Shown here one piece after another: positions 10,701 to 22,192 of a DNA stretch of 64,000 nt. The stretch is from Enoplolaimus lenunculus (taxonomy: Eukaryota > Nematoda > Enoplea > Enoplida > Thoracostomopsidae), in the NCBI GenBank assembly GCA_030248215.1, contig JASANG010003708.1:124001-188000 (forward strand), given 5' to 3'. Numbering within the stretch: the first letter of the stretch is position 1; every line of letters starts with the position of its first letter. The notes beneath the pieces are model-generated. The model worked only from the letters and a program-made list of their open reading frames with translations, did no database searches and was not told the DNA's origin. A program made the translations under genes and the position numbers.

Positions 10701-13700
10701 ACCAAAACAAAAAGAAGCATCGTACATCAACCGAACTCATGTCTACAAGTAACGTTCGTTGATTGCGTTTGAGATAAATATCAGCCATTACTGCGATTGC
10801 TTCAACATTTTTGCATGACACCGCCATTTCCAAGTGAAACCACGCGGAATTACGATCATAATATGGCGTCGTTACTGTAATTTCATGCTGCTCACCGGTC
10901 GCTTTTGAGGCATTTTCGATAGTATTTCGAGTTCCAAACACTGAATCTCGAGTGTTGCTGTCCGCTTGTGAATTTGACTTTGTAAATCTGCCCAGCTCAT
11001 GATAACGCACCAGATCCAAGTGTATCTACAAGTTACAATTCATTATCATTTTACCGATAATCGTACAAATCAGCACCAACAAAATAGGGACGCTTGAAAC
11101 AAAGCACGCTTAGGCTACCGTATTACATCCATAAATCCTTCCTCCAATACTGCCTGCAAGAATCATGTTTAATTTCGCTACGTTTTTAGATGTTGCAAAC
11201 AGAAAATTTAAATGGAAAGAACTCTAAATGCGAACGCGTTTAAATAAAAATGAAAAAATTAACTTGACCGATTAACAATGAAGTTATAATAAGCTCATCG
11301 AAGCCGCATTATTGCCGGTTCGCAACCACACAACAAAAATTGTCTCGATCGAGAACAGTTTAGTTTACAAAATAAACAGCACACAATAGTTCCAGTGAAA
11401 TTTTTTTGATCAAATACTGTTATGTGTAACAGGTTATAACTTATTGTCAGCGTTATTATCAGCCATGCAAAACTTATAGCTCAAATTATTCTAAATTGGT
11501 CTACTGTGCCAATAACGATAACGAATTAATCTAACCTGGCCAAGTACAATATTTGACCAAAGGTCCAAGTCCAAATTCGATGTAATGTTTTCATCGGTTT
11601 CCTGTAAAGCATTTATGTCGTGGTTTTCCGAAACCAAACCTTTTGATAGTCTTTCAAGTCCGGCAGTGGGATGTACACATGACGGTCTCCTTTTTATCTT
11701 GAATGCGTGTCCAAGAACGTCAGCATCTGCCTAAAGCATTTTGTTTTATACCAAACAAAAATATTCTGCAACATTTTGCGCCTAGGGCAAAAATATTGTG
11801 AATTACGCTTCATGATCTGCATAATTTCAAAATACAAAAGTACATCAATAAAATGTAAAACAATTTTAAAGATAGTTGTTTGTCTAAACTGTAACGTCCA
11901 GTGAGTGCATTTTAATTCAGAATGAATTGAATCACTGAGTGACTAATATCAACTCAGGCGACAAAGGTATTGATACCTTCCAAAGGGGTCATATCACAGG
12001 TTGCATGACCTCCTTAGTACTGTAAAAATATAAATATTTGAAATTATAGACAGCAAGTTACACCACAAAAACTCTGGGCATATTATATATAAACACAAAT
12101 AAAACTCGGTAACCTACATAATGCGTTACGCAGCTGCTATAAAGCAACGCTCACTTCTGCAAGACTCGTTCTATCGCAGTAATATCCACTATCAGTATCT
12201 GTACTTCGACGATCTCGAATAATACCTATAACAATGGACTGTAATTTTAAAAGCGTACAGCAACTATCGCCAGTAACTAGTGATAGGTTTTCAAACTCAC
12301 AAACTCCCCCAGTTGTTGCGGATGTCTTAATTTGCCCAGAAGTAGAACAAATTAAGTCTGAAAAATGTGCTGAATTTCGAAGTTCCCTATTTGACTTATT
12401 TGAATGTCAAAGAGCTATATCATCACCAACTGGTTATAGGTGCTACATACATTTCGTGATTACGGAAAAATAAACTAAAATAATTATTTGGCTGAGATGC
12501 AGGACAAAGAAACTTTAGAGCCTTATTGCGACTCTTTTGATCACTAAATATATGTTGTTTACGGTCGGCACAAAAACACTGACCCACTTAACACACATTA
12601 AGATCTAAAGTTTTGTACTTTCGACTTAAACCACGTTTTGTGTCTTACCGGAAGGAAGAGCTGACCCGTTTGATTCGGCATTGCTGCATGACGCGGAAGA
12701 CCGATGTCGTACAAAATCCATGCACGCTTTCACAGGACTTGAAACTAGGCTGCTGTTTTCTGTTTGACTCGAAAACCCACTACTGGAACGAGAGTAGTTA
12801 CCGATTGGACATGCAGGAGTGACAGGAGCAGGTCGATGCAACACTATAGTTAAGCCACTGCTCTAAAGAAAAGAAAGTGTTATCTGCGCATACGCAAGCT
12901 CAGAACAACTTGGTCCAAAACCAAATACGGACTTAAATAAATAGAAAGCGACTACAACGCTACAGTGAACTGAGAAAAAATGTAAATAGGTAAATGAATA
13001 TTGATCTTAAACGCATACCAACAAAAACTTGCATCGTATGAGTTCTTGAGAAATATTTGTCGCCAGACTAATCATCCAGTTCATAATTAAAAATACACAG
13101 CATTACCAAAGCACTAAAGACTCAATAAAACAGTGGTTTATTTCAAACCTGGGCGAACGATTTTCGTTTAGCATTCAACTTTTCACGAGGCGATAAATCG
13201 AATGCCGACAACGCAAGACTAACACAAATGGAATTGCAGTAATGGGAAAGGAAAAACAGCGCCATGCCCTTTGTGCCTAGATTACCGTCACCGTATCCTA
13301 AAATTATATTTACAGTATTGCAATAGAGAAATCACAACCAGTCACTGTATTCGAAAATAAATCGGTGTGCTTGATCATTCGAAAAAGTTCAAGAGTAAAA
13401 ACGATTTTTACATCAGCAGCTGCAGTGAATAAGAATTGCAAGATTATGTTACGTATGTAAATGATACGACTGCCTGTGGTAATTTATTATATGCTTAATG
13501 CGGTGTCTCGAGACAACATTCACGGTTTTAACTTCCTTAGTGCCAGGATAAATACAGGCGAAACTAATCGTCAAAGAAACAGAACCAAAAACTTCAGTAC
13601 GTTCGAACTGTAATTACGCCCTTTAAGGCATTAGGTACATAAGTTTCATGTTACACGCTTACACGGGCACGCATTAACGTCGGTTTGAATTTTTGATTGG

Positions 13701-16451
13701 CTTTCACTTAAATAAAAAACAATAGAATTCATAAATACAAAACAATAATACTACGATTGATCAATGCATAAAATTAACCACCAAAATATACCTTTCCCGT
13801 CAGCGGTATGAATCTGTGGATCCGTATACAAATCACCAACACCTTGAACGTCAACCACAATCAGCTGATGGCCAGAGCGTTCAAACGTAAAGTGACTGAA
13901 TGCCTAAATAGCATTATATAAATAAATTATACAGTTATTAGCAAAAGTGCCCATGTTACATTTACGAACGTTTCCTATAGGCTTACGTATTGGACTAAGG
14001 GTGCTGCTCGTCCGTCACTGTATAGTAACGCACACGAGCAACATACGGCGCAGACATTAAAAAATTTCAAAGTAAAGCGTTACCCAAACATTTACGCTTA
14101 GGTTAGGGCTCATGCTTATGATAATGTACTGTCTGTGAAGGTAACAATGACAAATAAATTTCACTTTCTAACATCAATGGCAACATGTAGCGATCCGTAA
14201 CACCGATAATATACCACAAAATATTAAAAATAACCCTAAATATCACGATACACTGGTCGACATATACACTTAGAACATGAACCGCTACTTTAAAGGTCTA
14301 CCTTCGCGGTATTACAATAGAGTAAGCTTAAGCTTTAGACTTATTTTTTGCATAGGTTTATTCTTTTAGACCTACGTTTACTCATAGGCTTATCCTCTCA
14401 TCTAGGGTTTGGCTTACTCTTATCAATATACCTGTACTACTGTTGCGCCCCTGGAAGTACCATTAGCCAAGATAAAGTTAAACTATTAGAACATCCGTAA
14501 TAACATTTAGCAGAAACTCAATATGACGTGCGTGTGAAAAACACTGCATCAAAGAAATGCAAACACGTCATGTACATGTTGCCGCGTACCTGTGGAGTCA
14601 TACGACATGCATCCGTAACAAATCCAGAGTTTGAATTATATTTAATATACTCTCCTTCAATGAAGTGTTCGACATGATACAACGGCGATCCTGGCCGCTC
14701 GGAAAGTTCAAGCACAGCCATCTGGAGTAAATCCACCTGCAGCAGTAAACATTAGGTTAATTTATTAACGCAGTTTTCACAGCAGTAGGCACTAGGTCAT
14801 CGAGATCTGAAATGAAAACCCCAAAAACGTAGAAAATTGACACAGCTTTACGTTTGACACTTTTGTTGTTTCCCCCGCCATTACGAAAATGAGTGGACAT
14901 CTTTTTCACTTGTAACATAAAAATATTTTGTTTTCCTGTTATAAAAACTAGTTTCCAGTGCAAAATTTTTTTCGTTAATTTTGCGTTACGTTTTTAAAAG
15001 GGGTGCCTTGGGGAGGGGGGCACAGCCCCATATGCTGCTCAGTATCCTTTCAAATAGCAGGAAACAGGAGGCGACAGACCCCTAAAAATGAAATTTTTGT
15101 GGCGGAAGCTTAGTGGGAAGTACAAAAGTGCCTTATGTCCTTGTTGCAGAATTTAACAGTAGCTTTGGTGGAATTCTAATGACATGCACTGATAATTACA
15201 AATTGGCTGAGATTCTGAAACGTTACTTAAATACAGCGGCATACTTAAGTATTTTCCAAGCATAACCAATTTCCTGTTTCCAAAAGCATACTTAAACTAC
15301 TTACTTATGTCAGAGATTTAAGTCAATGACTTAAGCAAGTACTTAAGCAAAACTTGCGAAAATACTAAAGTAACATTCGTAAACCAAACCGTATTGTATA
15401 CCTACCTTTTTAGGTGGTTCATATCGATTGTACTCTTCTGCCCACAACTTCGCATCCATTTGCAAACGAACATCTTCAAAGTATACACTTCGTTCAGTGT
15501 TTGCAATGTATCGTTTGGCAACATAATTAAGCGCATTCGTCCAATCAGTGTCTGATTTGCTGTATGACGACATTTTCTTCATGCGATAACACTCACGCAT
15601 AGCACCACGACCAAACGGCTAAAATTTAAATTGCAGAAAAACAATCGCATTACTTACAAACAAATAAAACGTAACTAACGCGACTTCTTATTTGAAACTC
15701 AAAATTGTTCTTATAATAAATTTACATTACAACGTTGTGTTTATTTCTTTATGTCGACACAAGATGAATATACGTAATTTAAGGCCAACTATTCAAGCCA
15801 AACTAAATCAGTTCAGGTGGGTAAACTAACAAAATATTGGTCACTTAACTAAATTCCACACAAATATCGGCCGCCTATAAAACAAGCATAAACGTTAAAA
15901 ATAAAAGGTATACCTATATATTCGACAGCAAACCACATACATAATATCAGGATTCTACAGAATACTGATTTGAATACTACCGGAACGGGATAGCGAATTT
16001 TGTACCGGAACAGAATATTAACCCCGTATTCGGTAGGTTTACATCAAATACAGATATCGGTTTTATGCGCCGCTCCCTAACATACGTATAATGTAATGTA
16101 TAATCAGCTCGCTCGCTCGCTAGCAAACGCCCTTACTTCAGCCTCGATTTTGACCACAACCTCATCTTCAAGCCACTTTTGTGTCACCGCGTTAAACCGG
16201 AATCGCTTGCACCGTTCTTCGACGCATTTGCTCAAGATATCTCGATCAGCCCATGGATCATCGCTTTGCAACAATTTACGACCAACAGTTCGCCATTTTT
16301 GAACCAAATTATCTTTGAACAGGTAATTTGGCTTTGTCGACTGGTCAGCCACATTGTTTGCCGAGCTTGAAGTTGAACTATGTTCTTCAGAACAACCCGC
16401 GCTGTTGCTTACCGAATAAGCTTGTGCGTAGTTAGTTAGCTTCGCTGACAT
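7792..16451 (-). CDS. EEF2K: Eukaryotic elongation factor 2 kinase (alpha-kinase)
   Basis: Twelve exons (minus): 16451-16137, 15618-15406, 14736-14590, 13903-13792, 13297-13149, 12862-12649, 12225-12155, 11730-11536, 11025-10726, 10484-10351, 9953-9748, 7901-7792; 721 residues against 725 in human. The enzyme phosphorylates eEF2 and so slows translation elongation, under Ca2+/calmodulin control. Seen: a calmodulin-binding-like segment [17 protein letters not shown] (residues 45-61) before [14 protein letters not shown] opening the alpha-kinase fold; ATP lysine in NYVAKRYI (K140); [17 protein letters not shown]; catalytic [15 protein letters not shown] (D243, D253); GDGNLG; zinc-site SHYCNSIC. 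A low-complexity linker follows, then Sel1-type helical repeats ending [11 protein letters not shown] and [10 protein letters not shown]. All phases agree. The last intron (7902-9747) holds a minisatellite-bearing transposon. Confidence 0.95.
8369..8666. repeat. 21-bp GC-rich minisatellite, about 14 units
   Basis: Unit GTGACGGACGGCGTCGTACG (plus one G) repeated head to tail about 14 times with few differences, against an AT-rich background. Because 21 is a multiple of three, every frame on both strands stays open and encodes a seven-residue repeat; these frames are by-products. The near-identity of the units implies recent expansion or homogenisation. Confidence 0.95.
8668..8791. repeat. 31-bp minisatellite, four units, adjoining the 21-bp array
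   Basis: Four units of 31 bp starting GTGACGGACGGCGCCGGATG and continuing GTACCGTGCGG/CCG. The first 13 bases match the 21-bp unit, so the two arrays share a core and probably arose from one subterminal repeat. Confidence 0.9.
8832..9005. repeat. Degenerate TTAGGC-like run
   Basis: Many variants of TTAGGC/TTAGGT/TTAGACTTAGG occur in succession, without a fixed register. Similar runs occur near 14300-14415, 21360-21480 (other strand), 52730-52800, 54350-54445, 54765-54835 and 63565-63625. They are too degenerate and too short to be an active telomere. Confidence 0.6.
9490..9660. repeat. Short relative of the 8247-8829 element without the array
   Basis: It contains GCGGCGACGTCCG near the left, GGTGACGGACGGCACCGGA in the middle and CAAAAGTATAGCGCCACCC at the right, all shared with the array-bearing element at 8247-8829. 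There is only one GTGACGGACGGC unit per side and no tandem array. The left limit is unclear. It lies in the same eEF2K intron. Confidence 0.45.
14284..14445. repeat. Repeat fragment with AATAGAGTAAGCTTAAGC and TTAGGC-like motifs
   Basis: The block AATAGAGTAAGCTTAAGCTT recurs with changes at 54726-54745 and, inverted, at 21485-21500, each time followed by TTAGGC-like motifs. It lies in an eEF2K intron (14737 down to 13904). Confidence 0.4.
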
Positions 16452-17420
16452 CGCACGATGCAGACTATTTGGAAATAGCAGTTAATTTGACCGATGGAAA
16501 AAATCATCTTTGTCATTGTAATCTTTCATATTCCGCATAGAAATTATTCCATTATAAAAATCAACGGATTTGCTGAATGTTAAAGCAAAACAATATCTCA
16601 CAAATTCAGTAAGGACCAACGGGGTTCACCAGGCCATCCACGCCTGCCCCGACCCAAATCGGATGGCCCCGGCGGACTAACACAAAACCCAAAACTTTCT
16701 ATTGTAATTTGGCAGAAAAACCGTGGTTGACTCTCCGCTAAACTTCGCTCGCGAGGTTTTTTCCATTTGCTAAATCCTCGTTACAGAATTTTAGATCCGT
16801 CACTGCTCTTTTATGACATTAAATCTTTCCATAAACAACAAGATCACTCCGGCAACAATTACAGCACTATGCGGTTAAGAACGATTGTCTAACTGTGAAC
16901 TTAAGTCATAGACATTGGTCAATATCGAACTAAAAAGCCCCGATTGCCTTTATTCTTTTACTGCTAAAACGAACGATGCAGTAGTATAAAAGGAAAAACC
17001 TCACCTTTATCTGCCAAGCACACGTCTAAAAACTAAATATTTTTACGAGCACACGCAATCACGCATGTAACTGAGCTCAAGCAAATATATATTATATTCA
17101 ACCTTACATTAACGTGCTATAGCGCTATGTTACGCATGTACATAAACAAAAAATTAGTGTTAATACATACAGGTACACAATGGCTGGGTTACAGAAACAT
17201 GACTTAAGTCGGCCAACGCCAAAATTGCTTACTGATGGAAAACTTCTTGAGCTGGCAAAGACCGCAAGTGTAGGCGTTAGGGTGCACCAGAGGTGAAAAT
17301 AATGGTGCCGGAGGTCACTAAAATTACCTGAAGTTGAAGCAACATTAGGTAGTTGAAATAATGTGCATAAATTTGTTAATTTTAACAAATATCTGCCAAG
17401 CGTCAAAACTTTTGATTATA
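16452..17420. other. Upstream of eEF2K; no gene seen
   Basis: Presumed promoter side of the minus-strand eEF2K gene. It contains a piece of the TGGCTGGGTT element near 17177-17215 (compare 55135-55507) and otherwise unassigned AT-rich sequence. Confidence 0.35.
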
Positions 17421-18594
17421 CTGTGGTCACTCGAAAAAGGTGGTAATAAGAGGGTGTCTCCATTTTTTAAGTCCCAATCAATAGAAGTCCGTATTAGTAT
17501 TGCGCAGTTACCATTTTTTCTACTGACCGGTCGGCCGCCGGCCAACGAAACTACTGACCGGCCGGACAATATACAAAATTTTAAAAATTTCACATCACAC
17601 ATTTTTATAGTATACCTACATCATTACGTTTCTAAAAGGTTACCAAACATTTTAGGCTCAGTAATTCAATAAGAAACGACCTCGTTGTGAAATATACATT
17701 AATCTAAGAACATGTGCAGTAGTATTCCATATGCTTAACAGAAGACAGTTTACCGCATTGTTTCTAAATATTTTAAGCACAACAACATCTATGCAAAATA
17801 TTGCCGATCACTCTCCCATCATGCAATTTCGACGAAACGTTCAATGATCAAAAAATTGTGCCCGTATTACGCTAAGAACAACAGGGTTGTCCGGGAACAA
17901 ACCAAGCAGAAGCACAAAGAAGACAACCTAGACCTCAAAACACGCCTGCGTTATGTATAAATTTTTTACATATACAATAAACAAGGGCGTAACAATGGGG
18001 TTTTAGGTATATATTTGTGAAACTTTGTGGAAATGGCTCCTTTATAAATTCTGAAACTGTAGGCACAACTGGAACTATAACAAACAAACAAAACTTAAAC
18101 CTAAACTATTTTACTTTTCAAAATCGTCCTTAATCGGTGAGAAAATCGGAGATGATTTTCTGAATCTATTATTATTTGCTTTATTATTTTCAAAAAATAT
18201 TTATATATACTCTGGTGAAAGAATTCACTACATTTTTGTAAAAGAAAATGGAACTCAGATTATCTGAAGCGCTTTATCCCACCATCAGTTGTCTAGAATA
18301 CAACTGCAACCACAACAGTTTCAATCAGTAATTCAATCTTAACATTAACCCTGATGATAAGAGTAGGCAACTTATCAGATTTCAGCTAATAGTTTTGGAA
18401 TCGAAATCTAAATATGCTTAAAAATATTAAATTTATAATGTCACAGTTTTTTCAGCTTTTTCTGTGATAAGCAATTACTGTCCGGCCGGCCTGCCGTTGA
18501 CCGGCCGGTTCCTGACCGGTGCCCAACACTAATTCGTATCACCTAATATGAGTCCGTAAGCGGATTAGAATCCCTAAACCCAAAGTTCACTACC
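17421..18594. mobile_element. CTGTAGTGACCCGA-family MITE split by a later insertion
   Basis: The left end CTGTGGTCACTCGAAAAAGG and the following CCCAATCAATAGAAGTCCG match the family copies at 58940-59349 (inverted) and 56157-56588. The matching continuation, GAGTCCGTAAGCGG, only resumes at 18549, and a degraded end GTTCACTACC lies at 18586-18594. The gap is filled by the hAT-like element 17495-18531. Confidence 0.55.
17495..18531. mobile_element. hAT-like non-autonomous element nested in a MITE
   Basis: The ends TAGTATTGCGCA and (reverse complement) TAGTGTTGGGCA match at 10 of 12 bases. The flanks GTCCGTAT and ATTCGTAT match at 6 of 8, as expected for a decayed 8-bp hAT target duplication. 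GACCGGCCGG-rich subterminal repeats lie at both ends. About 1 kb, with no transposase frame. Confidence 0.55.
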
Positions 18595-18661
18595 AAAATT
18601 TCAAAAACCTCCGGCAAAAATTCTATGCCGAGCCAGACGTTCAGTTGGACTCTAGTAGGTA

Positions 18662-18876
18662 CACTGCAAAAAATGGTGAGTCAAATTGCCTCTCCGAAAT
18701 AGGCTTTTAACGGCTACACAAACTGAGTGAAATTCGACTCCACCAGAATCAAATTGGACTCACTGAGCGATTCAGTGAATCGAATTTGACTCTGGCGGAG
18801 TCGAATTTTGATTCAGTTTGTGTAGTCAGGAAAAGCCTATTTCGGAGAGTCAATTTGACTCACCATTTTTGCAGTG
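18662..18876. mobile_element. CACTGC fold-back MITE, copy 1
   Basis: About 215 bp made of two inverted arms of roughly 100 bp, ends CACTGCAAAAAATGGTGAGT and the complement, flanked by TA-like bases. The arms are full of GAGTC/GACTC and TGAGTCA-like motifs. Other copies lie at 19152-19360 and 55567-55786. The transcript would form a long hairpin. No coding capacity. Confidence 0.8.
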
Positions 18877-18886
18877 TACTAGGTAT

Positions 18887-19100
18887 CAGGGTAACAACCA
18901 GAGGTCTGCCTTCGGCTCCGGTAAAATTTTTGTCGGAGTTTCCAGTGATTTCGCTGGTGAAATTTTGCTGCTTTACAAGTTATCTATTTGCCGCGTTTCG
19001 TTTTAATTTCAGCACAAATTTGAGGCAAGAATTGCCGTTTCTAAAAACTAAGCGTAAAACCAAACGATTTAACAACATATAACAGATACTTGCTGAAATT
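18887..19100. mobile_element. hAT-like MITE fragment (CAGGGTAACAACC end)
   Basis: Begins CAGGGTAACAACCAGAGG and then follows the same interior as 34239-34632 (CTCCGGTAAAATTTTTG, TTTCGTTTTAATTTC, AAACTAAGCGTAAAACC). The right inverted end is missing, so it is truncated. It sits between two CACTGC fold-back copies. Confidence 0.5.
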
Positions 19101-19151
19101 AACCACCCGCTTCGGCATGTTTTGCTTTAGCAGCTCCTGGTAGGCATAGTA

Positions 19152-19360
19152 CACTGCAAAAAATGGTGAGTCAAATTGACTCCCTCCGAAACAGGCTCTA
19201 CGGGACTACACAAATTGAGTCAAATTAGACTCCGCCAGAGTCAAATTCGACTCATTTAGCCGCACGTTTGACTCTGGCGGAGTCGAATTTGACTCAGTTT
19301 GTGTAGTCCCGTACAGCCTATTTCGGAAGGAGTCAATTTGACTCCCCATATTTTGCAGTG
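19152..19360. mobile_element. CACTGC fold-back MITE, copy 2
   Basis: About 209 bp with arms of about 100 bp; ends CACTGCAAAAAATGGTGAGT / complement, flanked by TA on both sides, so a TA target duplication is likely. It carries two exact TGAGTCA motifs. The arms match each other closely, so this copy is fairly young. Confidence 0.8.
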
Positions 19361-22192
19361 TACTACAATAAAGACAGTCAAGTTATGCGATCGAAATTGT
19401 CTTTACAAGGTTCAGTTTTTGGTCTCCGGATTGTGGGCTACTTTCTGATGTCAATTTTTAATGGCAAATACAACTAGACGCAAACAAAACCTGGAAATTG
19501 GTCTGTTTTCCTGCTATTCGGTTAGACGTTTTGCATAGGAACGTTTAGGTTTATATTTTTTCACGACAGACTGACTTGAACGGCAAGTACTAGACTTGCA
19601 ACCACAACACCGTTTCTTTGATATTTTGATTTGTGCTCCAAAAAATGAAATGAGCCCAGGCCGCAGGTGATGCGCTCGAGCCGTAAACAGCCGGGCCGGT
19701 ACCTACCATGTTACTTTCCTCTACACCTTGACCTATCAAATATTACGACGTAAACATAAACAAATTCAAACATACTGCGGTTGCTGTAACAAAGCGCCTA
19801 TTATAAAAAACGGCTTTTCAAGTTGCTTACTCGCGTGTACGAGCTAAACGCTCAACCAAAAATTGCAAATGTTTACTTCACAAGTCAACACCAATTTTAT
19901 CATTTAAACAAAATCAAAAAGACGAGAAAAATTAAATGGTGCCTAATATTTTAATACACAATATATGCAACAATAAAAAACCTTGAAATTTTTTAATCAG
20001 AAAACGTGACGCAATAACTCCGCTCAACTTAAGACATAATAGTGATATATTATGACAACTAATCAAACCAAGATTTCCTAGGGTCGGCTAGTACATGTTG
20101 AATCCGTCACCGTTCGTGCTTCGCAATTCTTGCGAAAAACTATTAAGGCAGATTAACTTTCGTTTATGCACTAACATAAAAATGCAAAAATCAGTTGGAA
20201 AATGTAGTAAGATTCTTGTAACACGCTAATGTTATATATAATAAAAGTTATGTAGTTATATATGAACAATCATGTTTAACTAACAGCTGTATGGTCCAAT
20301 AGTGACGTAGACCACGTTGCAAAAACCTAGCGGTTCGCACTGTCCATATACCAGACAAGTTCAACAATGATAAATTGTCTGCTTCAACTTTGCTTTTATC
20401 CTCTCCGTACACGAATCGAAAACACTCATTCAAAAACTAGAATAAAGTCAAATTCTGCTCTGGTCTATATCACTATATTATCCATTATACAAATATGCAC
20501 TTTCACGCTACACGGTAACAATCTTTGAACACGTGGTAGACTCAAGACGACAGCAAACAAGCTCGAAATATTTGTGGAAAAGCATTTCTCGCAACGGAAG
20601 CCCCCAAAACCAAACTTATAATTTTAAAGCATTGTGAAAACTAGAGATAATAAATATAGCAGATTGTATGTCAACTTTTCGCCCAGAACATGACTGACAA
20701 CACTTTAAAATATTGTTACAAAATGTTATCTATAATGACGTCTGCCTATACGTCAGGGTCTAAAAATACCTAGAGACCAAAAATTATATGTGCAAAATGA
20801 CTGATGAGTGTCTAAGCACAGTTTACATGAACGAAATAACAGAAACAGGCTGTATTGAAAATTTACCATTTATATGTACATTAACGCGAAAATCCATAAA
20901 AGTACGCAATCAAACGTAACAAATCCCATTCTACACGAATGAATGAATACCGTGTGACACTTTGCAAAGCCCGTTGGTTGATTTGCCACAGTTTACAACG
21001 CAATAATGATATCACTAATGTATAATGCCAAGAACCACAGTTGTTAAAAGCACACAACACTGCATTCGAAAACATGCAGTTCAACGCTAAGGCGCTATGC
21101 AGTCAACGTAATTTGAAACAATCATACTAATAAACCGCTGGGAAAGTTATCATCACAAATCGAAGCTTTATGAAACATTGAACGTTCATCTACTTTTGTC
21201 CACAAACAAAACAACTACACAATGTAGATCGACGAATAATTATTCAGAAGAAGATAGCTAACAGAATGTACCGGCTATAGAGAACCATATTACACGGCTC
21301 TCTTGCTACAGTTATAATTACTGCCAAGCAGTCCTAAGATATTTGGTTAATTTCACGGCCTACGCATATTCCTAAGCCTAAGCCCAAACCTAAGCGTAAG
21401 AATGAGCATATTGCTAAGCTTAAGCGTAAAGTTAAGCGCAAGATTGAGCATATTCTTAAGCCTAAGCCAAGCAAAAAATCGTATAAAACTTAAGCTCACC
21501 CTTTTCTAGTCCAACGAAAAACGTTCCGCCCCTGATCTTTACATGGGCCGATCTCACTAGAAAATGAATAGTTTCCCCAGCATCTAAATCTAGGGCCATA
21601 TCTTGTCGCAGCGTTTTTCAGAAGTATGTACAAAAAGAAATTGTATTGCATGTAATTAGTCTTGCACTACCCAAGAAATCAAGGATATTGTCCACCTTAC
21701 GACACCGACAGCAACAAACCATTAGTTTTAAAGTTTTGCAATACAATAGCAACCGCAGCGATTGAACAACATTATTCTATGAAGTTAATACGTATTATTG
21801 GTTTTGTTCGTAAACCACATCTGTTGATTCAAACAGTGGTAGTTCCAAATCATCAAAACGCAAACACATTGGTTTTCTCCGTACTTCTACACGGAAATTT
21901 TGCATCCTGCTAACACTCTAGAAACTCTTTCTTTCGTTGAGTGAAAACAAATTTTTGCAACGATAATTTGAAACCACAAACTATGAACCATATCTTCGAT
22001 ACGGTACTAAAACTTGTGACCCAACGCATACAAAGACAGTCACAACCATGTCCAAAACGCTTTCTAAGGTTCGGCTGAAAACGTCTATGCACAATATTGA
22101 TACAGCCTCTGTGTTTCCACTCATACCCGCGCACTGTGTAAAGGGTTACGTTTGGGTGTTGCAATAATAGGCATTGTTATACTTCGAGTTTT
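19361..22192. other. Intergenic, eEF2K to DNAJA2; no gene seen
   Basis: No frame here shows a recognisable domain. A TTAGGC-like run lies at 21360-21480 (minus-strand register), next to the repeated block 21489-21552 that also occurs at 54674-54738. The rest is unassigned AT-rich sequence. Confidence 0.35.

Noticed and set aside
12234-12473. 79-codon plus-strand frame
   Set aside because: It lies antisense in an eEF2K intron directly beside exon 7; no domain, and the minus strand explains the openness better.
13100-13150. Weak donor GTTTGA at the end of eEF2K exon 5 as a sign of a wrong boundary
   Set aside because: The family segment AFDLSPRE lies just before it and the phase fits exon 6, so I kept the boundary despite the unusual donor.
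21553-21620. Galectin-like or other lectin exon on the minus strand
   Set aside because: The adjoining block recurs at 54674 in a repeat context and no partner exons are seen; kept only as a finding.
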